A DNA stretch of 64,000 bases from Kumtagia yinganensis. GTDB taxonomy: Bacteria; Pseudomonadota; Alphaproteobacteria; Rhizobiales; Rhizobiaceae. The DNA is taken from positions 62,001 to 126,000 of the forward strand of contig NZ_JBEBMH010000006.1 of assembly GCF_040081985.1 (NCBI RefSeq), in the 5' to 3' direction. Shown piece after piece: positions 51,585-61,038 of the stretch; positions within the stretch are counted from its first letter, which is position 1; each line of letters opens with the position of its first letter. The notes below the pieces were generated by a model. It worked only from the letters and a program-made list of their open reading frames with translations. It did not search any database and had not been told where the DNA came from. Both the position numbers and the translations under genes were made by a program.

Positions 51585-52454
51585 ATGATGCGTTCGCGTA
51601 TGAAATCCATTCTCCATCCGAGCCCCATGGTTACCTATCTCGACGCCGACGCAGCACCATCCCGAAACACCGGGCAGATCAAGCTCTATGGCGAAGACGC
51701 CTTCGCCGGGATGCGTAAGGCCTGCGACCTCACCGCGCGCTGCCTCGACGAACTGGTTGCCATGGTCGTGCCCGGCGTGACCACGGAGGAGATCGACCGT
51801 TTCGTCTTCGAATACGGCATGGACCACGGCGCCTTGCCCGCGACGCTCAATTATCGCGGCTACACAAAATCCTCCTGCACCTCGATCAACCACGTTGTCT
51901 GCCACGGCATTCCAGATGCAAAGCCGCTGCGCGACGGCGACATCGTCAACATCGACGTCACCTACATACTCGACGGCTGGCACGGCGATTCCAGCCGCAT
52001 GTATCCGGTCGGCGCCATCAAGCGCGCCGCTGAGCGGCTGCTTGAAGTCACCCATGAATGCCTGATGCGTGGCGTCGCCGCCGTTCGTCCCGGGGCGCGG
52101 ACGGGCGCAATCGGCGCGGCGATCCAGAGCTATGCCGAGGGCGAGCGCTGTTCCGTGGTGCGCGACTTCTGCGGCCACGGCGTCGGTCGCCTGTTCCATG
52201 ATGCGCCGAACATCTTGCACTATGGCAGTTCCAACGAAGGCGTCGAGATGCGCCCCGGCATGATCTTCACCATCGAGCCGATGATCAATCTCGGCCGCCC
52301 GCATGTGAAGGTGCTTTCGGACGGCTGGACGGCGGTCACCCGCGACCGCTCGCTCTCGGCGCAGTACGAGCATACGGTCGGCGTCACCGCCAGTGGCTGC
52401 GAGATCTTCACGCTGTCGCCGGCTGGCCTCGACCGGCCCGGCCTGCCGAACTAG
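51585..52454 (+). CDS. map: Type I methionine aminopeptidase
   Basis: About 289 residues of the pita-bread fold. Metal ligands: Asp in NIDVTYILDGWHGDSSRMY (two), His in CGHGVGRLFHDAPN, Glu in FTIEPMINLG and Glu in QYEHTVGV; the substrate His lies in NHVVCHGIPDAKPL. Removes N-terminal Met. The start among ATGs 51585, 51588, 51600 is uncertain. Not next to rpsB or secY, so it may be a second copy. Confidence 0.9.
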   Translation: MMRSRMKSILHPSPMVTYLDADAAPSRNTGQIKLYGEDAFAGMRKACDLTARCLDELVAMVVPGVTTEEIDRFVFEYGMDHGALPATLNYRGYTKSSCTSINHVVCHGIPDAKPLRDGDIVNIDVTYILDGWHGDSSRMYPVGAIKRAAERLLEVTHECLMRGVAAVRPGARTGAIGAAIQSYAEGERCSVVRDFCGHGVGRLFHDAPNILHYGSSNEGVEMRPGMIFTIEPMINLGRPHVKVLSDGWTAVTRDRSLSAQYEHTVGVTASGCEIFTLSPAGLDRPGLPN

Positions 52455-52598
52455 GCGCTCTGACCTCCGCGGTTCACGGCTGCCGCGCCGGACAACCTCG
52501 AAACTCCGGTTTCCAGATGGAAGGAGGATGGTCTAGACTTGGGTTGATCGCGGCGGCGAGACCTCGGGAGAGGTCGGCTGCGATCGGTCGAGGGCTGC

Positions 52599-53351
52599 AT
52601 GGCGGCGGATGGGGACGACGAGCGCGGTTTCTTCCACGAGCGGCCGCTTGCGCTGAAGCCCGGCAAGACGGCCGTGGCCAAGCCGCAGCATGCCGGCCAC
52701 CGCGACCGTTTGCGGCAGAGATTCCGCGAAGCCGGGTCAGGCGCCCTCGCCGACTACGAACTGCTCGAACTGCTGCTGTTCCGCTCGATCCCGCGCGCCG
52801 ATACCAAGGCTCGCGCCAAGGCGCTGCTGAAGCGTTTCGGTTCCCTGGCCGAAGTGCTTGGCGCGCCGGAACATCTTCTGCGCGAGGTGGAGGACATCGG
52901 CGAAGGCGCGGCTCTCGATCTCAAGGTCGTCGCGGCGGCGGCGCAGCGAATGGCGCGCGGCGAGATTAAGGGCCGCGAAATCCTTTCATCCTGGACGCAG
53001 GTGATCGACTATTGCCGCGCGGCAATGGCTTTCGAGGACCGCGAGCAATTCCGCATCCTTTTCCTGGACAAGAAGAACGCGCTGATTGCCGACGAGGTCC
53101 AGCAGACCGGCACGGTCGACCATACGCCTGTCTATCCGCGCGAGGTCGTGCGTCGGGCGCTCGAACTGTCTGCGACGGCGGTGATTCTGGTCCACAACCA
53201 CCCCTCGGGCGATCCAACGCCATCCCGCGCCGACATCGACATGACGAAGACCATCATCGCCTCGGCCAAGCCGCTCGGGATTTCTGTGCATGACCACATC
53301 ATCATCGGCAAGAAAGGTCATACCAGCATGAAGGGCTTGATGCTGATCTAG
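52599..53351 (+). CDS. radC: RadC/JAB-domain protein
   Basis: A 250-residue protein with UPF0758/RadC layout: a helix-hairpin-helix region (DYELLELLLFRSIPRADTKA) and a C-terminal JAMM domain with HNHPSGDPTPSRADI. The Glu upstream in the JAMM motif is in REQFRILFLDKKNALI. Named RadC, but involvement in repair is uncertain; the JAMM domain suggests a metallopeptidase. Near map, 145 bp apart. Confidence 0.9.
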   Translation: MAADGDDERGFFHERPLALKPGKTAVAKPQHAGHRDRLRQRFREAGSGALADYELLELLLFRSIPRADTKARAKALLKRFGSLAEVLGAPEHLLREVEDIGEGAALDLKVVAAAAQRMARGEIKGREILSSWTQVIDYCRAAMAFEDREQFRILFLDKKNALIADEVQQTGTVDHTPVYPREVVRRALELSATAVILVHNHPSGDPTPSRADIDMTKTIIASAKPLGISVHDHIIIGKKGHTSMKGLMLI

Positions 53352-53445
53352 GGCAGTAGGCAGTAGGAAAAGGCAGAAACCGGAACCGGCGTGTTGCAAA
53401 CATGTCGGCGCCGCAGTATTTTTTTACTGCCTACTGCCTACTGCC
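53352..53445. repeat. 16-bp inverted repeat between radC and aldo/keto reductase
   Basis: The arms ggcagtaggcagtagg and cctactgcctactgcc are perfect; each contains two copies of ggcagta. The arms are 62 bp apart and a T7 run lies next to the right arm (from 53419). It separates convergent genes and may be a terminator or a small repeat. Confidence 0.5.
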
Positions 53446-53462
53446 TTGCTGCTCTCACTCAA

Positions 53463-54515
53463 TCAGGGACAAGGATTCCCCACCCGCTGGTGCAGATCGT
53501 CCACCGCTTTCTGCATCTCTTCGGTCCAGGTGAATTCGGCGGCATGCAGCGCTGTTTCCAGTTGCGGAATGGTGGTAGCGCCGATGATACTCGACGTCAG
53601 GAAAGGCCGGTTTAAGACGAAGGCGCCGGCAAACAGCGCCGGCTCGACACCGAAAGAGCGGGCAAGTTCGCTGTATGCAAGGATCGCCTCGGCGGCATAT
53701 GGCGTCTGGTATCGCTGTCCGCGATCGAAAAGCGTCGTACGTGCTCCTTCCGGCCGGGCTCCGTGATCGTACTTACCGGTCAGAAAACCCTGTCCCAGCG
53801 GCGAATAGGCGAGCAGGCTGATGTCCTCGCGGTCGGCGACCTCGGCGAGATTTACCTCAAAATTCCGATTCACAAGATTGTAGGCGTTCTGCACCGACGC
53901 GACGCGCGGCCCGCCGCTTTTCTCGGCCTCGAAGAGGAAACGCATGATGCCCCAAGAGCTTTCGTTCGACAGGCCGAGGTAGCGGATCTTGCCGGCTTCC
54001 ACCAGTTCGTCGAAGACGGCAAGTGTCTCGGCGATCGGCGTTTCGTCCGCATCGCGCGGCGCCGGCCAATTGCCGACCCGGGTCGGATTGGCGCCCCACG
54101 GCACGCGCCGTTCCGGAAAATGGATCTGGTAGAGATCGACATAATCGGTCTGCAGCCGGGCCAGCGACTTGTCGATGGCGTCGAATATGTCGGTACGAAT
54201 CAGTCTGGAAGGGCGTCCGCCGCGGAACCATTCCATCGGCGTCCTGCCGACGACCTTGGTTGCAAGTACGACCTTGTCGCGATTTGCCCGCTCCTTCATC
54301 CACGATCCGACGATGCGCTCGGTGCTTCCCTGCGTTTGAGCCTTTGGCGGGATCGAATAGAGTTCAGCCGTATCGAGGAAATTCACGCCGCGGGCGAATG
54401 CGACATCCATCTGGGCGTGGCCCTCGGCCTCTGTATTCTGCTGGCCCCAGGTCATTGTGCCCAGGCAAACGCTGGAAACAAGCAAGTCGGTGCGGCCAAG
54501 ACGGCGCTTCTGCAT
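53463..54515 (-). CDS. Aldo/keto reductase, Tas-type
   Basis: A 350-residue NADP(H)-dependent TIM-barrel enzyme. Tetrad elements: Asp in NFLDTAELYSIP with Tyr, Lys in VLATKVVG, His in YQIHFPERR; C-terminal cofactor region SSIIGATTIPQLE. Resembles E. coli Tas and YajO-type reductases. Substrate unknown. Converges on radC. Confidence 0.9.
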   Translation of the reverse strand: MQKRRLGRTDLLVSSVCLGTMTWGQQNTEAEGHAQMDVAFARGVNFLDTAELYSIPPKAQTQGSTERIVGSWMKERANRDKVVLATKVVGRTPMEWFRGGRPSRLIRTDIFDAIDKSLARLQTDYVDLYQIHFPERRVPWGANPTRVGNWPAPRDADETPIAETLAVFDELVEAGKIRYLGLSNESSWGIMRFLFEAEKSGGPRVASVQNAYNLVNRNFEVNLAEVADREDISLLAYSPLGQGFLTGKYDHGARPEGARTTLFDRGQRYQTPYAAEAILAYSELARSFGVEPALFAGAFVLNRPFLTSSIIGATTIPQLETALHAAEFTWTEEMQKAVDDLHQRVGNPCP

Positions 54516-54897
54516 ATCGGATCATCTCCGGAATTGGTCAGGCGGAAGGAACGGAAGGAGGTCCGCTCAGCACCCTATCCGGGAAAACCGAAAATCCCAA
54601 GGGCCGGCAACCTCTAGGTTGGGAATTCGCCATGCGCGGGCCACTAGCTGGGCGTTCTCTGCTCTCAGTCGTCGGATCGGGTTCCGCGGCGACGGTTCAA
54701 CAGACCAGGGGCATGCGACGACGTTTCAGACGCGGAGCTTCTTGCACTGCCCGACAGGCCGCAATCCAACGACGATTGCCGCGCAAGCAGGCGCACGCTT
54801 TTGGCGAGTCCGCACGGCAATGGCACCATCTGCTATGGCGTCAGCTTGTCAAACCATATTATGAAGCGCGTCAACTAAACGACAGTTGGACGTGACG
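54516..54897. other. Intergenic region, no gene seen
   Basis: About 380 bases between divergent genes (aldo/keto reductase and TylF-type gene); should hold both promoters. No conserved frame or RNA recognised. Confidence 0.45.
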
Positions 54898-55659
54898 ATG
54901 CGGTTCATCCGGCGCCTGCTCGGCCCCAAGAAGAAAAACGAAACTCGAAAGCGTGTTGTCGATGTCGAGCGGATCGACCGCTACGTCCGCCACGCCGAGG
55001 GCAAGGACGCCTATCTCTCCGCCTATTTCGAGGCGATGCGGAACACCGGCTCCAATGACAACATCTTCAAGCAGAACCGGTTCTTTACCCTCTACCAGAT
55101 GGTGTCGCGGGTGCTGGCGCAGGGGCCGAGCGGCGACATTGCCGAATGCGGTTGCTGGCGGGGTCATTCGACCTATCTGCTGGCCAATCTGCTGAAGGCT
55201 GGCAACTGGCCGGGTCATTTCTGGGTTTTTGATTCGTTCGAGGGCGGATTGTCCGACAAGACGCCGGAGGATCGGACCGGACGCGGCAACACCAGCCCCG
55301 AGGCGACCAGGAACCAGAAGGAAAGTTTTTTCTCCGACTACGACGCGGTGAAGGCTTCGCTGGCGCCGTTTCCATTCGTGTCGTTGCACAAGGGCTGGAT
55401 TCCGGCCTCGTTCGACGCGCCGGGACTGGCGGAGAGCCGGTTCGCGCTGGTCCACATAGACGTCGATCTCTACGAGCCGACGCGCGACAGCCTGGAATTC
55501 TTCTACCCCCGGATGAACCCGGGCGGCATCATCGTCATCGATGATTACGGCTCGGCACTGTTCCCCGGCTCGAAGACGGCGGTCGACGAATATCTGGCCA
55601 AGGTGAGGCCAGCGTTTTTCCTGGAAAGTCACTTGATGGGCGCGGTGATCGTCGTTTGA
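54898..55659 (+). CDS. TylF/MycF-family O-methyltransferase
   Basis: A 253-residue SAM-dependent enzyme. Motifs: IAECGCWRGHSTYLLANLL (SAM-binding loop), HFWVFDSFEGGLS, and VHIDVDLYEPTRDSLEFFYP, and GGIIVIDDYG (metal and SAM region). Family members methylate sugars of macrolides; in rhizobia they are probably involved in polysaccharide or other secondary modification. The ATG at 54898 was chosen over the TTG at 54886. Confidence 0.85.
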   Translation: MRFIRRLLGPKKKNETRKRVVDVERIDRYVRHAEGKDAYLSAYFEAMRNTGSNDNIFKQNRFFTLYQMVSRVLAQGPSGDIAECGCWRGHSTYLLANLLKAGNWPGHFWVFDSFEGGLSDKTPEDRTGRGNTSPEATRNQKESFFSDYDAVKASLAPFPFVSLHKGWIPASFDAPGLAESRFALVHIDVDLYEPTRDSLEFFYPRMNPGGIIVIDDYGSALFPGSKTAVDEYLAKVRPAFFLESHLMGAVIVV

Positions 55660-55748
55660 GGTTGGGACCGAGTCCGGTCACATAAGCGCGCCATTGCCTG
55701 GTTGACAGCCTGCCAAACAGGGCCCTCAATCAACCCGACCGGGACCGG

Positions 55749-56195
55749 TCAGCGGCGGTCCGACCCAGCGGCCCGCCGCGAGGCCTCGTCGATTAGCATG
55801 TTGGCGACCTGCATGCGCACCATAGCCCGCTCGCGCAGATGGGGCGCGACACGATCCGGATGGTTGGCAAAAGCAAAGCGGCGGCGAATTCGGTGGAAAT
55901 CCTCGATCCTCGCCATTTCCAAGCCGAGCTCGACCGCAATCGCTTCCGGTTCGGTCGGCAGCGGCAAATCCGCGGGCGCAGCGACGGGCCGCTCTCCGTC
56001 CGGCCCACCGCCTGCCGCCTCGCGGTACTCCGCCTCGGCGGCGTCATCCGAAACCCGGATGCGGCCTGAGTGCAGTTCCTCTGCGACGGAAAGATAATCG
56101 AAGGGAATCGTCGGAGCAGCAGCACCAACCTGGTCGCTTGCAGCGATCAGATCGTCGAGGAGGGATGCAAAATCCCGGTTCGCCAATTCGCTCAC
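55749..56195 (-). CDS. Hypothetical protein with J-domain-like C-terminus
   Basis: A 148-residue protein; GGAGG precedes a GTG at 56195 and was preferred over the TTG at 56231. The C-terminal RRRFAFANHPDRVAPHLRER resembles a J-domain helix with a modified HPD motif. An N-terminal Ala/Glu-rich region and a linker precede it. Function unknown; possibly a DnaK-cofactor-like protein. Confidence 0.6.
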   Translation of the reverse strand: MSELANRDFASLLDDLIAASDQVGAAAPTIPFDYLSVAEELHSGRIRVSDDAAEAEYREAAGGGPDGERPVAAPADLPLPTEPEAIAVELGLEMARIEDFHRIRRRFAFANHPDRVAPHLRERAMVRMQVANMLIDEASRRAAGSDRR

Positions 56196-56409
56196 GACAG
56201 CCTCCTCCGCCGTCAATCCATGGAGCGCCAACTCGATCCCGACACTACCTCCGGAGCGTTAAGAATCTGCCGGAACCATCGGCCGAAATTGAGACAATTG
56301 CGATGCAAGCCACTCATCGCGCAGGGCTGCCATGCATAATGCTGCGCTGCACAATTGTCACGAATCGCCTATATGCTGGAATCGGGAGGACAAACGAAGG
56401 AGCCTGACC

Positions 56410-56577
56410 GTGGCTTTCTTTACGGAACTTTTCTCCCGCCCGCGGCCGCGCGACATCGGCCGCGTCCGCGTCGCGATGGCGATCGTCGAACTGCTGAGCG
56501 AGACCGGCAGCACCGATACGGATGTACGGCCCGCCGATTTCCCGCGCTTGCCGCGCCGGATCGCGGCTGGCCTGTAA
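56410..56577 (+). CDS. Small hypothetical protein
   Basis: A 55-residue basic protein from a GTG at 56410, AAGGAG 8 bp upstream (VAFFTELFSRPRPRDIGRVR). Pattern is like short conserved rhizobial proteins. No domain. Confidence 0.55.
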   Translation: MAFFTELFSRPRPRDIGRVRVAMAIVELLSETGSTDTDVRPADFPRLPRRIAAGL

Positions 56578-56623
56578 TCTTTAGGGGGCGGGCCTGCTGC
56601 ACCCCGGCCCGCCTTTGCAACGG

Positions 56624-57127
56624 TCAGACAGCGAGGAAATCGATCTTTCCAAGCGGCACGCCATTGTGCCGCAGGATGTTGTAGGCCGTCGTCACGTGGA
56701 AATAAAAGTTCGGCATCGCAAAATTCTGCAGATAGTCGATGCCGCTGAATGACAGGTCGCGCGTCCTGCCCTTGATCAGGATCGCGACGTCCTCGCTGCC
56801 GTCGATTTCGGCTGGTTCGAACGTCCCCAGAAGATCGAGCGTGCGCGCGATCCGCGCCTGCAACTCTGCAAAATTCGTCTCATTGTCCTCGAAGCGCACG
56901 ATCTCACGCTCTGCCAGGCGCGAAGGAGCGCCCTTGGCATGATCGGTGGCGATTTGAACCTGCGAGATAAGCCTGAGCATGTCAGGTGCCAACCGGTCGT
57001 TCAGGAACACTGCGGGGTCGATCTTACGCTCCTCGGCATTGGCCTCGGCCTTCCTCAAAACATTCGACAGGCTCTTCAGCCGCGCCTGAAACACTGGCAC
57101 GCTGGCCTGATACATCGACATCGCCAT
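56624..57127 (-). CDS. DUF1993-family protein
   Basis: A 167-residue protein of the DUF1993 (DinB-like four-helix) type: MAMSMYQASVPVFQARLKSL, then DMLRLISQVQIATDHAKGA and the C-terminal FAMPNFYFHVTTAYNILRH. Family members have metal-binding-like His residues but no known reaction. ATG at 57127 has GGAGG 7 bp upstream. It diverges from the DUF1176 gene. Confidence 0.8.
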   Translation of the reverse strand: MAMSMYQASVPVFQARLKSLSNVLRKAEANAEERKIDPAVFLNDRLAPDMLRLISQVQIATDHAKGAPSRLAEREIVRFEDNETNFAELQARIARTLDLLGTFEPAEIDGSEDVAILIKGRTRDLSFSGIDYLQNFAMPNFYFHVTTAYNILRHNGVPLGKIDFLAV

Positions 57128-57251
57128 GGACTTCCTCCGTTGCAGCCTGTTCGGCTGGCGTGCAGATAGGGACTTTGCCCGCGCGGTTGCAAGCGTCATC
57201 GGCAAGCCGCAATCAATCGTGATTCTTCTTGCCGATCCTCGGAGATTCGCA

Positions 57252-58295
57252 ATGCGGACCGCATTTTTGACGACGGCCATCTCGTTGCTTGCCTGCACCG
57301 TCAGCTTCGCGCAGAGCGAACCGGAACCCTATCTCGACGACCGCTCCGACGCGGCGGCGATCGTAAGATCCTTCTACAATGCCATCAGCCGGCGAGAATA
57401 TGCCCGCGCCTGGGACTATTTCGGTGACCGGAAGCCGTCCAAGGATTTCCAAACTTTCGTCAAAGGCTACGAGAACACCCAGTCCATCCAGATCGTCACC
57501 GGGGAGCCGGGTGCGGAAGGTGCGGCCGGCAGCACCTTCTATTCCCTGCCCGTCGCCTTCCTTGCCACCAACAAGGACAATAGCGAGCAGGTTTTCGCCG
57601 GATGCTATACGGTGCGGCAGGTCAATCCGCAGATTCAGGAGCCGCCTTTCCGCGGGCTGAGCATCGAGAAGGCTGAGTTGAAGCCTTCCGAACAACCCTT
57701 CGAGGAAAAGCTGCCGGCAAAGTGCGGCGACGGGCCGGCGTCCGAACCCAGGGACGCCGTGCTTGAGCAGGCCAAAAAAGCCTTCGCAGCACTCCATGCC
57801 GGGCAATGTGATTCGATCACGGCTGCCGGCGCCAGCCCAAGCCCGGAGACCTACACGATTGCCTTTCGCCGGGCTTCCAGTTCGGACGACGAACCGGAAA
57901 GCCAGGCCCGCCTTTTCCGCTTCTATTGCGGCATGGGCGCCTACAACGAGAGCCACGTCTATTATCTCTTCGATGAGGTAGAGGGCCTTCGCGAACAGCA
58001 GTTCGCCGCCCCGGAACTCGACATCCGTTATGTCGACGACAATCCCGACGGCAACTTCGAGAGCATGACGATCATCGGCTACACGGTCGATGACGAGCTC
58101 ATCAATTCCTTCTACGACGATGCGACCAAATCGATCACCTCGCACGCCAAATGGCGCGGTGTTGGTGACGCCTCCTCATCAGGCATGTGGATCTTCCGAG
58201 ACGGCGCGTTCACCCTCGTGAAGTATGATGTCGACCCCTCCTATGACGGGGAGATCAATCCCGAGACAGTGTTGGACTTTCATACCGGGCCATAG
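57252..58295 (+). CDS. Exported DUF1176-domain protein
   Basis: A 347-residue protein with a cleavable signal (MRTAFLTTAISLLACTVSFA, cleavage near AQS). The C-terminal half (about 180-345) has the DUF1176 pattern: FYCGMGAYNESHVYYLF, DIRYVDDNPDG and WRGVGDASSSGMWIF. Periplasmic, function unknown; the N-terminal half is unassigned. The 5' part of the frame before 57252 is non-conserved. Confidence 0.7.
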   Translation: MRTAFLTTAISLLACTVSFAQSEPEPYLDDRSDAAAIVRSFYNAISRREYARAWDYFGDRKPSKDFQTFVKGYENTQSIQIVTGEPGAEGAAGSTFYSLPVAFLATNKDNSEQVFAGCYTVRQVNPQIQEPPFRGLSIEKAELKPSEQPFEEKLPAKCGDGPASEPRDAVLEQAKKAFAALHAGQCDSITAAGASPSPETYTIAFRRASSSDDEPESQARLFRFYCGMGAYNESHVYYLFDEVEGLREQQFAAPELDIRYVDDNPDGNFESMTIIGYTVDDELINSFYDDATKSITSHAKWRGVGDASSSGMWIFRDGAFTLVKYDVDPSYDGEINPETVLDFHTGP

Positions 58296-58347
58296 ATGGT
58301 CGTGTCCGCCGGCTTTTCTGGACTATCGGCAAGGTCTCGAAGTTCGC

Positions 58348-59385
58348 TCAGGGACCGGCGGAAATCATCCAGTTGAGTGTCTCCCGCCAATCGGTCATGC
58401 GGATCGGCGTGCCGTGCGAACCCGTCTCGAAGCGCACGAACCGCGCTGGATAGCCCTTTGATTTCGACCGGATGGAGCGAAAGAATGCCTCCTGCGTTTC
58501 GACCGGGAAGACCGTGTCCTTGCTGCCTTGGCCGAACAACACCGGCACCTTGCGCTTGAAAGCCAGGCTGGTGAGAAAACCATCGTCCCAATGCGAGCCG
58601 AGCAGCAGCAGGCCGGACAGGCGGGGCGCTACGGCGGGATCATTGGCAAGCAGCCAGCACAGCCCGCCGCCCATCGAACCGCAGGCGACGAAGATTTTCG
58701 CGGAAGGCGACTGCGCGGCATAGTGGCTGATCAGTGCCGCAATCTGGGCGGCTCCCTTTTCACCGAAATCGGGAAAGTCGGGCGAGAGATAGAGCCCGCC
58801 ATTGCCGGCCATCAGGTTCTTGATACGGTTGAAATTTCCGCCAAAGGTAAAGTCGTCGACGCCCTGCTTGCGGCTGCCGCCCTGGCCGTGCAGGTAAAGG
58901 GTTATGTAGGCGACGTTTTCCGGGCTTCCCACGGCAACATGACGGATGTCGCCGGCGTCGGTCCGAAGCACCAGGTCCTTCTGCACTTTGCGCACCCCGG
59001 TCGAGACATATTTGCTTTTGACCCGCCGTTCAGGGGTTTCGTCGCGCTGATTAATGTCGCGCGCCTCATTGTAGTCCACCACTTCGTAAGCACCGCCATC
59101 GCCGGTCGACAGGATGCCCGGATAGGCAAAGAGTTCGTCCTTGAAGGGTTTTAGAGATTGGGCGGGGGCGGGAAAAGTGATGAGGGCCGCGAGCAACATG
59201 GCCAGTCCGACTGTCAAGCCTGCGTTCCTTCGCGCCCCCCTCTGTCCTGCCGGACATCTCCCCCATAAGTGGGGAGATTGGCCGTCATCGGCTCCGCTGC
59301 CAATCTCCCCCTTTGTGGGGGAGATGTCCGGCAGGACAGAGGGGGGCGCGAAGGAACGCAGGCGGTTGATCAACAAAGACAGCAT
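58348..59385 (-). CDS. Exported alpha/beta hydrolase; palindromic repeat inside the N-terminal region
   Basis: A 345-residue frame. After a hydrophobic signal (GLTVGLAMLLAALITFPAPA) there is a hydrolase with YITLYLHGQGGS, the nucleophile elbow ACGSMGGGL, a likely Asp in LFGQGSKDTVFP and His in ETGSHGTPI. Residues about 9-56 are encoded by the 144-bp palindromic repeat, which is unlikely to be functional protein. The original start is probably a TTG or ATG just after the repeat, or the repeat sits between a short upstream exon-like frame and the signal. It converges on the DUF1176 gene. Confidence 0.68.
   Translation of the reverse strand: MLSLLINRLRSFAPPSVLPDISPTKGEIGSGADDGQSPHLWGRCPAGQRGARRNAGLTVGLAMLLAALITFPAPAQSLKPFKDELFAYPGILSTGDGGAYEVVDYNEARDINQRDETPERRVKSKYVSTGVRKVQKDLVLRTDAGDIRHVAVGSPENVAYITLYLHGQGGSRKQGVDDFTFGGNFNRIKNLMAGNGGLYLSPDFPDFGEKGAAQIAALISHYAAQSPSAKIFVACGSMGGGLCWLLANDPAVAPRLSGLLLLGSHWDDGFLTSLAFKRKVPVLFGQGSKDTVFPVETQEAFFRSIRSKSKGYPARFVRFETGSHGTPIRMTDWRETLNWMISAGP
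59219..59362. repeat. 144-bp palindromic repeat (rhizobial type)
   Basis: Two 63-bp arms (59219-59281 and 59300-59362) are inverted repeats with 60 of 63 positions identical, around an 18-nt loop. The core arm reads tgtcctgccggacatctccc, a unit frequent in Mesorhizobium-like genomes. It overlaps the hydrolase N-terminal coding region. No other copy in the window. Confidence 0.85.
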
Positions 59386-59430
59386 GGCCCGTTTGTAGCC
59401 GCAAAGGCCGACTTGGTCATCCTGCCGTGA

Positions 59431-61038
59431 TCAATCCTGCAGAACGCCGCCGGCCTCGGCCATGGCCTCGGCGGTATCGACATCGACGAAGGCGCCCTGC
59501 CCGATCTCGACATCGATGACGCCAGCCAAGCCGGACTCGATGATTTGCCGGGCGCCGACATCGCCTTCCAGCCTCAGCACGCCGGCAAACACCGATCGCG
59601 GCAGGATGACCGGGTTTCCGCGTTTTCCGTCATGCGAGGCGCGCACCACCTGCTGGCCTCCGGAAGCGACGAAGCTGGCGACCAGCCTGTCCAGGTCGAG
59701 CGCCGAAACCTCCGGCATATCACCCAGCACGATCAGGGCACCGGCCGCGCTGGACGGCAGGCTGGCGATGCCGGCGTGCAACGAGCTTGCCAGGCCGCTG
59801 GCGAAATCGCGGTTGTCGGTAAAACGCAGGTCGAGACCGCCGAGCGCCGCGCGGATACGCTCGGCCTGATGGCCGGTCACCACGGTGACAGTCCGCGCCT
59901 TGCTCGCCAGCGCCGTCTCGGCAACCTTGCGGATCAGCGGTTCGCCGCCGAACCGCGCCAGCAGCTTGTTCGGTCCGCCCATGCGGGTCGAGCGGCCGGC
60001 GGCCAGCACTATTGCATGAACCGCATCGCCGTTGGGACGGCGCGCCTCGCGCGGCTGCGGGCGCGTTGGGATTTCCATAAGCAAGCCGCCGACGCCCATG
60101 CCGGCAATGTCGCGCGCGGTGACGTCCAGCCCCGCCAGCAGGCGGTCGAGAACCCAGTCGAAACCGTTCTCCTTGGGGCTGCGGGCGCAGCCCGGTGCGC
60201 CAATCACCGTCTTTTGTCCGATCCGGCCCAGCACCATCAGATTGCCGGGATCCACCGGCATGCCGGCTCGGATGACATCGCCACCCGCCGCGCGGATCGC
60301 CGCCGGGATGACGTCGTCGAAATCGCACATGGCCGAGGCGCCGAAGACGATGGCCATGTCGCTGCCGCTAAGCACCTGCGCGATGGCCTTGGCCACATCC
60401 TGCGCATGGTGCGGCACGCGCTTTTCGTCGACCACCATGCTGCCGGAGCGTTCCAGCCGATCCTCGGTGATGCGCGCCGTCTTGGCGACGACGCTGTCCT
60501 TCAGGCCGGGCAGTGTGGTGTGGACCAGCCCGACCTTTAGTGCCGCGAAGGAATGGACCTCGAAAAGCGGCCGCTCCAGCAGGATCTTGCAGGCCGCGTC
60601 CACAAGATGTCCGGCAATCGCGAACGGGATGATCTTGACCGTCGCGACCATCTGGCCGAGCTCGACCGCCGCTTTATCGGCCAGCGTGGCGATGGTAATT
60701 GACGGGTCGATAGCGTTGATGGCGTCGACCAGAGCGGCGTCGACGGTGAAGACGCCAGCGGCCGCGGCATGCAGGTTGACGCGCCCCGTCGAGGCCGGTT
60801 TCACGTCGACATTGCGCGACCGGATCGCTGAGGCGATGCGTGCCGCGGCCACATCCTCGTCGAGATCGCCAGCCTCCAGTACAGCGGCGATGACCTGCTC
60901 CACGCCAGCCGAGCGCAGCAGCGCAATGTCGTCGGCCGAAATGCGATGCGCCTTGGGAAAGCGCCTTTCGCCGGCATGCACGGCATGCGCCAGCAGCGCG
61001 CCTTCCGCGTCGGCGACCCCTATCGGCCCGAATCTCAC
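59431..61038 (-). CDS. Molybdopterin-binding (MoeA/CinA-like) and MobA-like nucleotidyltransferase fusion
   Basis: A 535-residue bifunctional protein from a GTG at 61038. Residues 1-330 are a MoCF-type domain (FTVDAALVDAINAID, VFGASAMCDFDDVI, GAPGCARSPKENGFDW). Residues 340-530 are an NTP-transferase domain with VLAAGRSTRMGGPNKLL and LIVLGDMPEVSALD, similar to MocA/MobA, which transfer CMP or GMP to molybdopterin. It would finish the molybdenum cofactor for hydroxylases of the XdhC/Cox type. Start overlaps the xdhC stop (GTGA). Confidence 0.85.
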   Translation of the reverse strand: MRFGPIGVADAEGALLAHAVHAGERRFPKAHRISADDIALLRSAGVEQVIAAVLEAGDLDEDVAAARIASAIRSRNVDVKPASTGRVNLHAAAAGVFTVDAALVDAINAIDPSITIATLADKAAVELGQMVATVKIIPFAIAGHLVDAACKILLERPLFEVHSFAALKVGLVHTTLPGLKDSVVAKTARITEDRLERSGSMVVDEKRVPHHAQDVAKAIAQVLSGSDMAIVFGASAMCDFDDVIPAAIRAAGGDVIRAGMPVDPGNLMVLGRIGQKTVIGAPGCARSPKENGFDWVLDRLLAGLDVTARDIAGMGVGGLLMEIPTRPQPREARRPNGDAVHAIVLAAGRSTRMGGPNKLLARFGGEPLIRKVAETALASKARTVTVVTGHQAERIRAALGGLDLRFTDNRDFASGLASSLHAGIASLPSSAAGALIVLGDMPEVSALDLDRLVASFVASGGQQVVRASHDGKRGNPVILPRSVFAGVLRLEGDVGARQIIESGLAGVIDVEIGQGAFVDVDTAEAMAEAGGVLQD

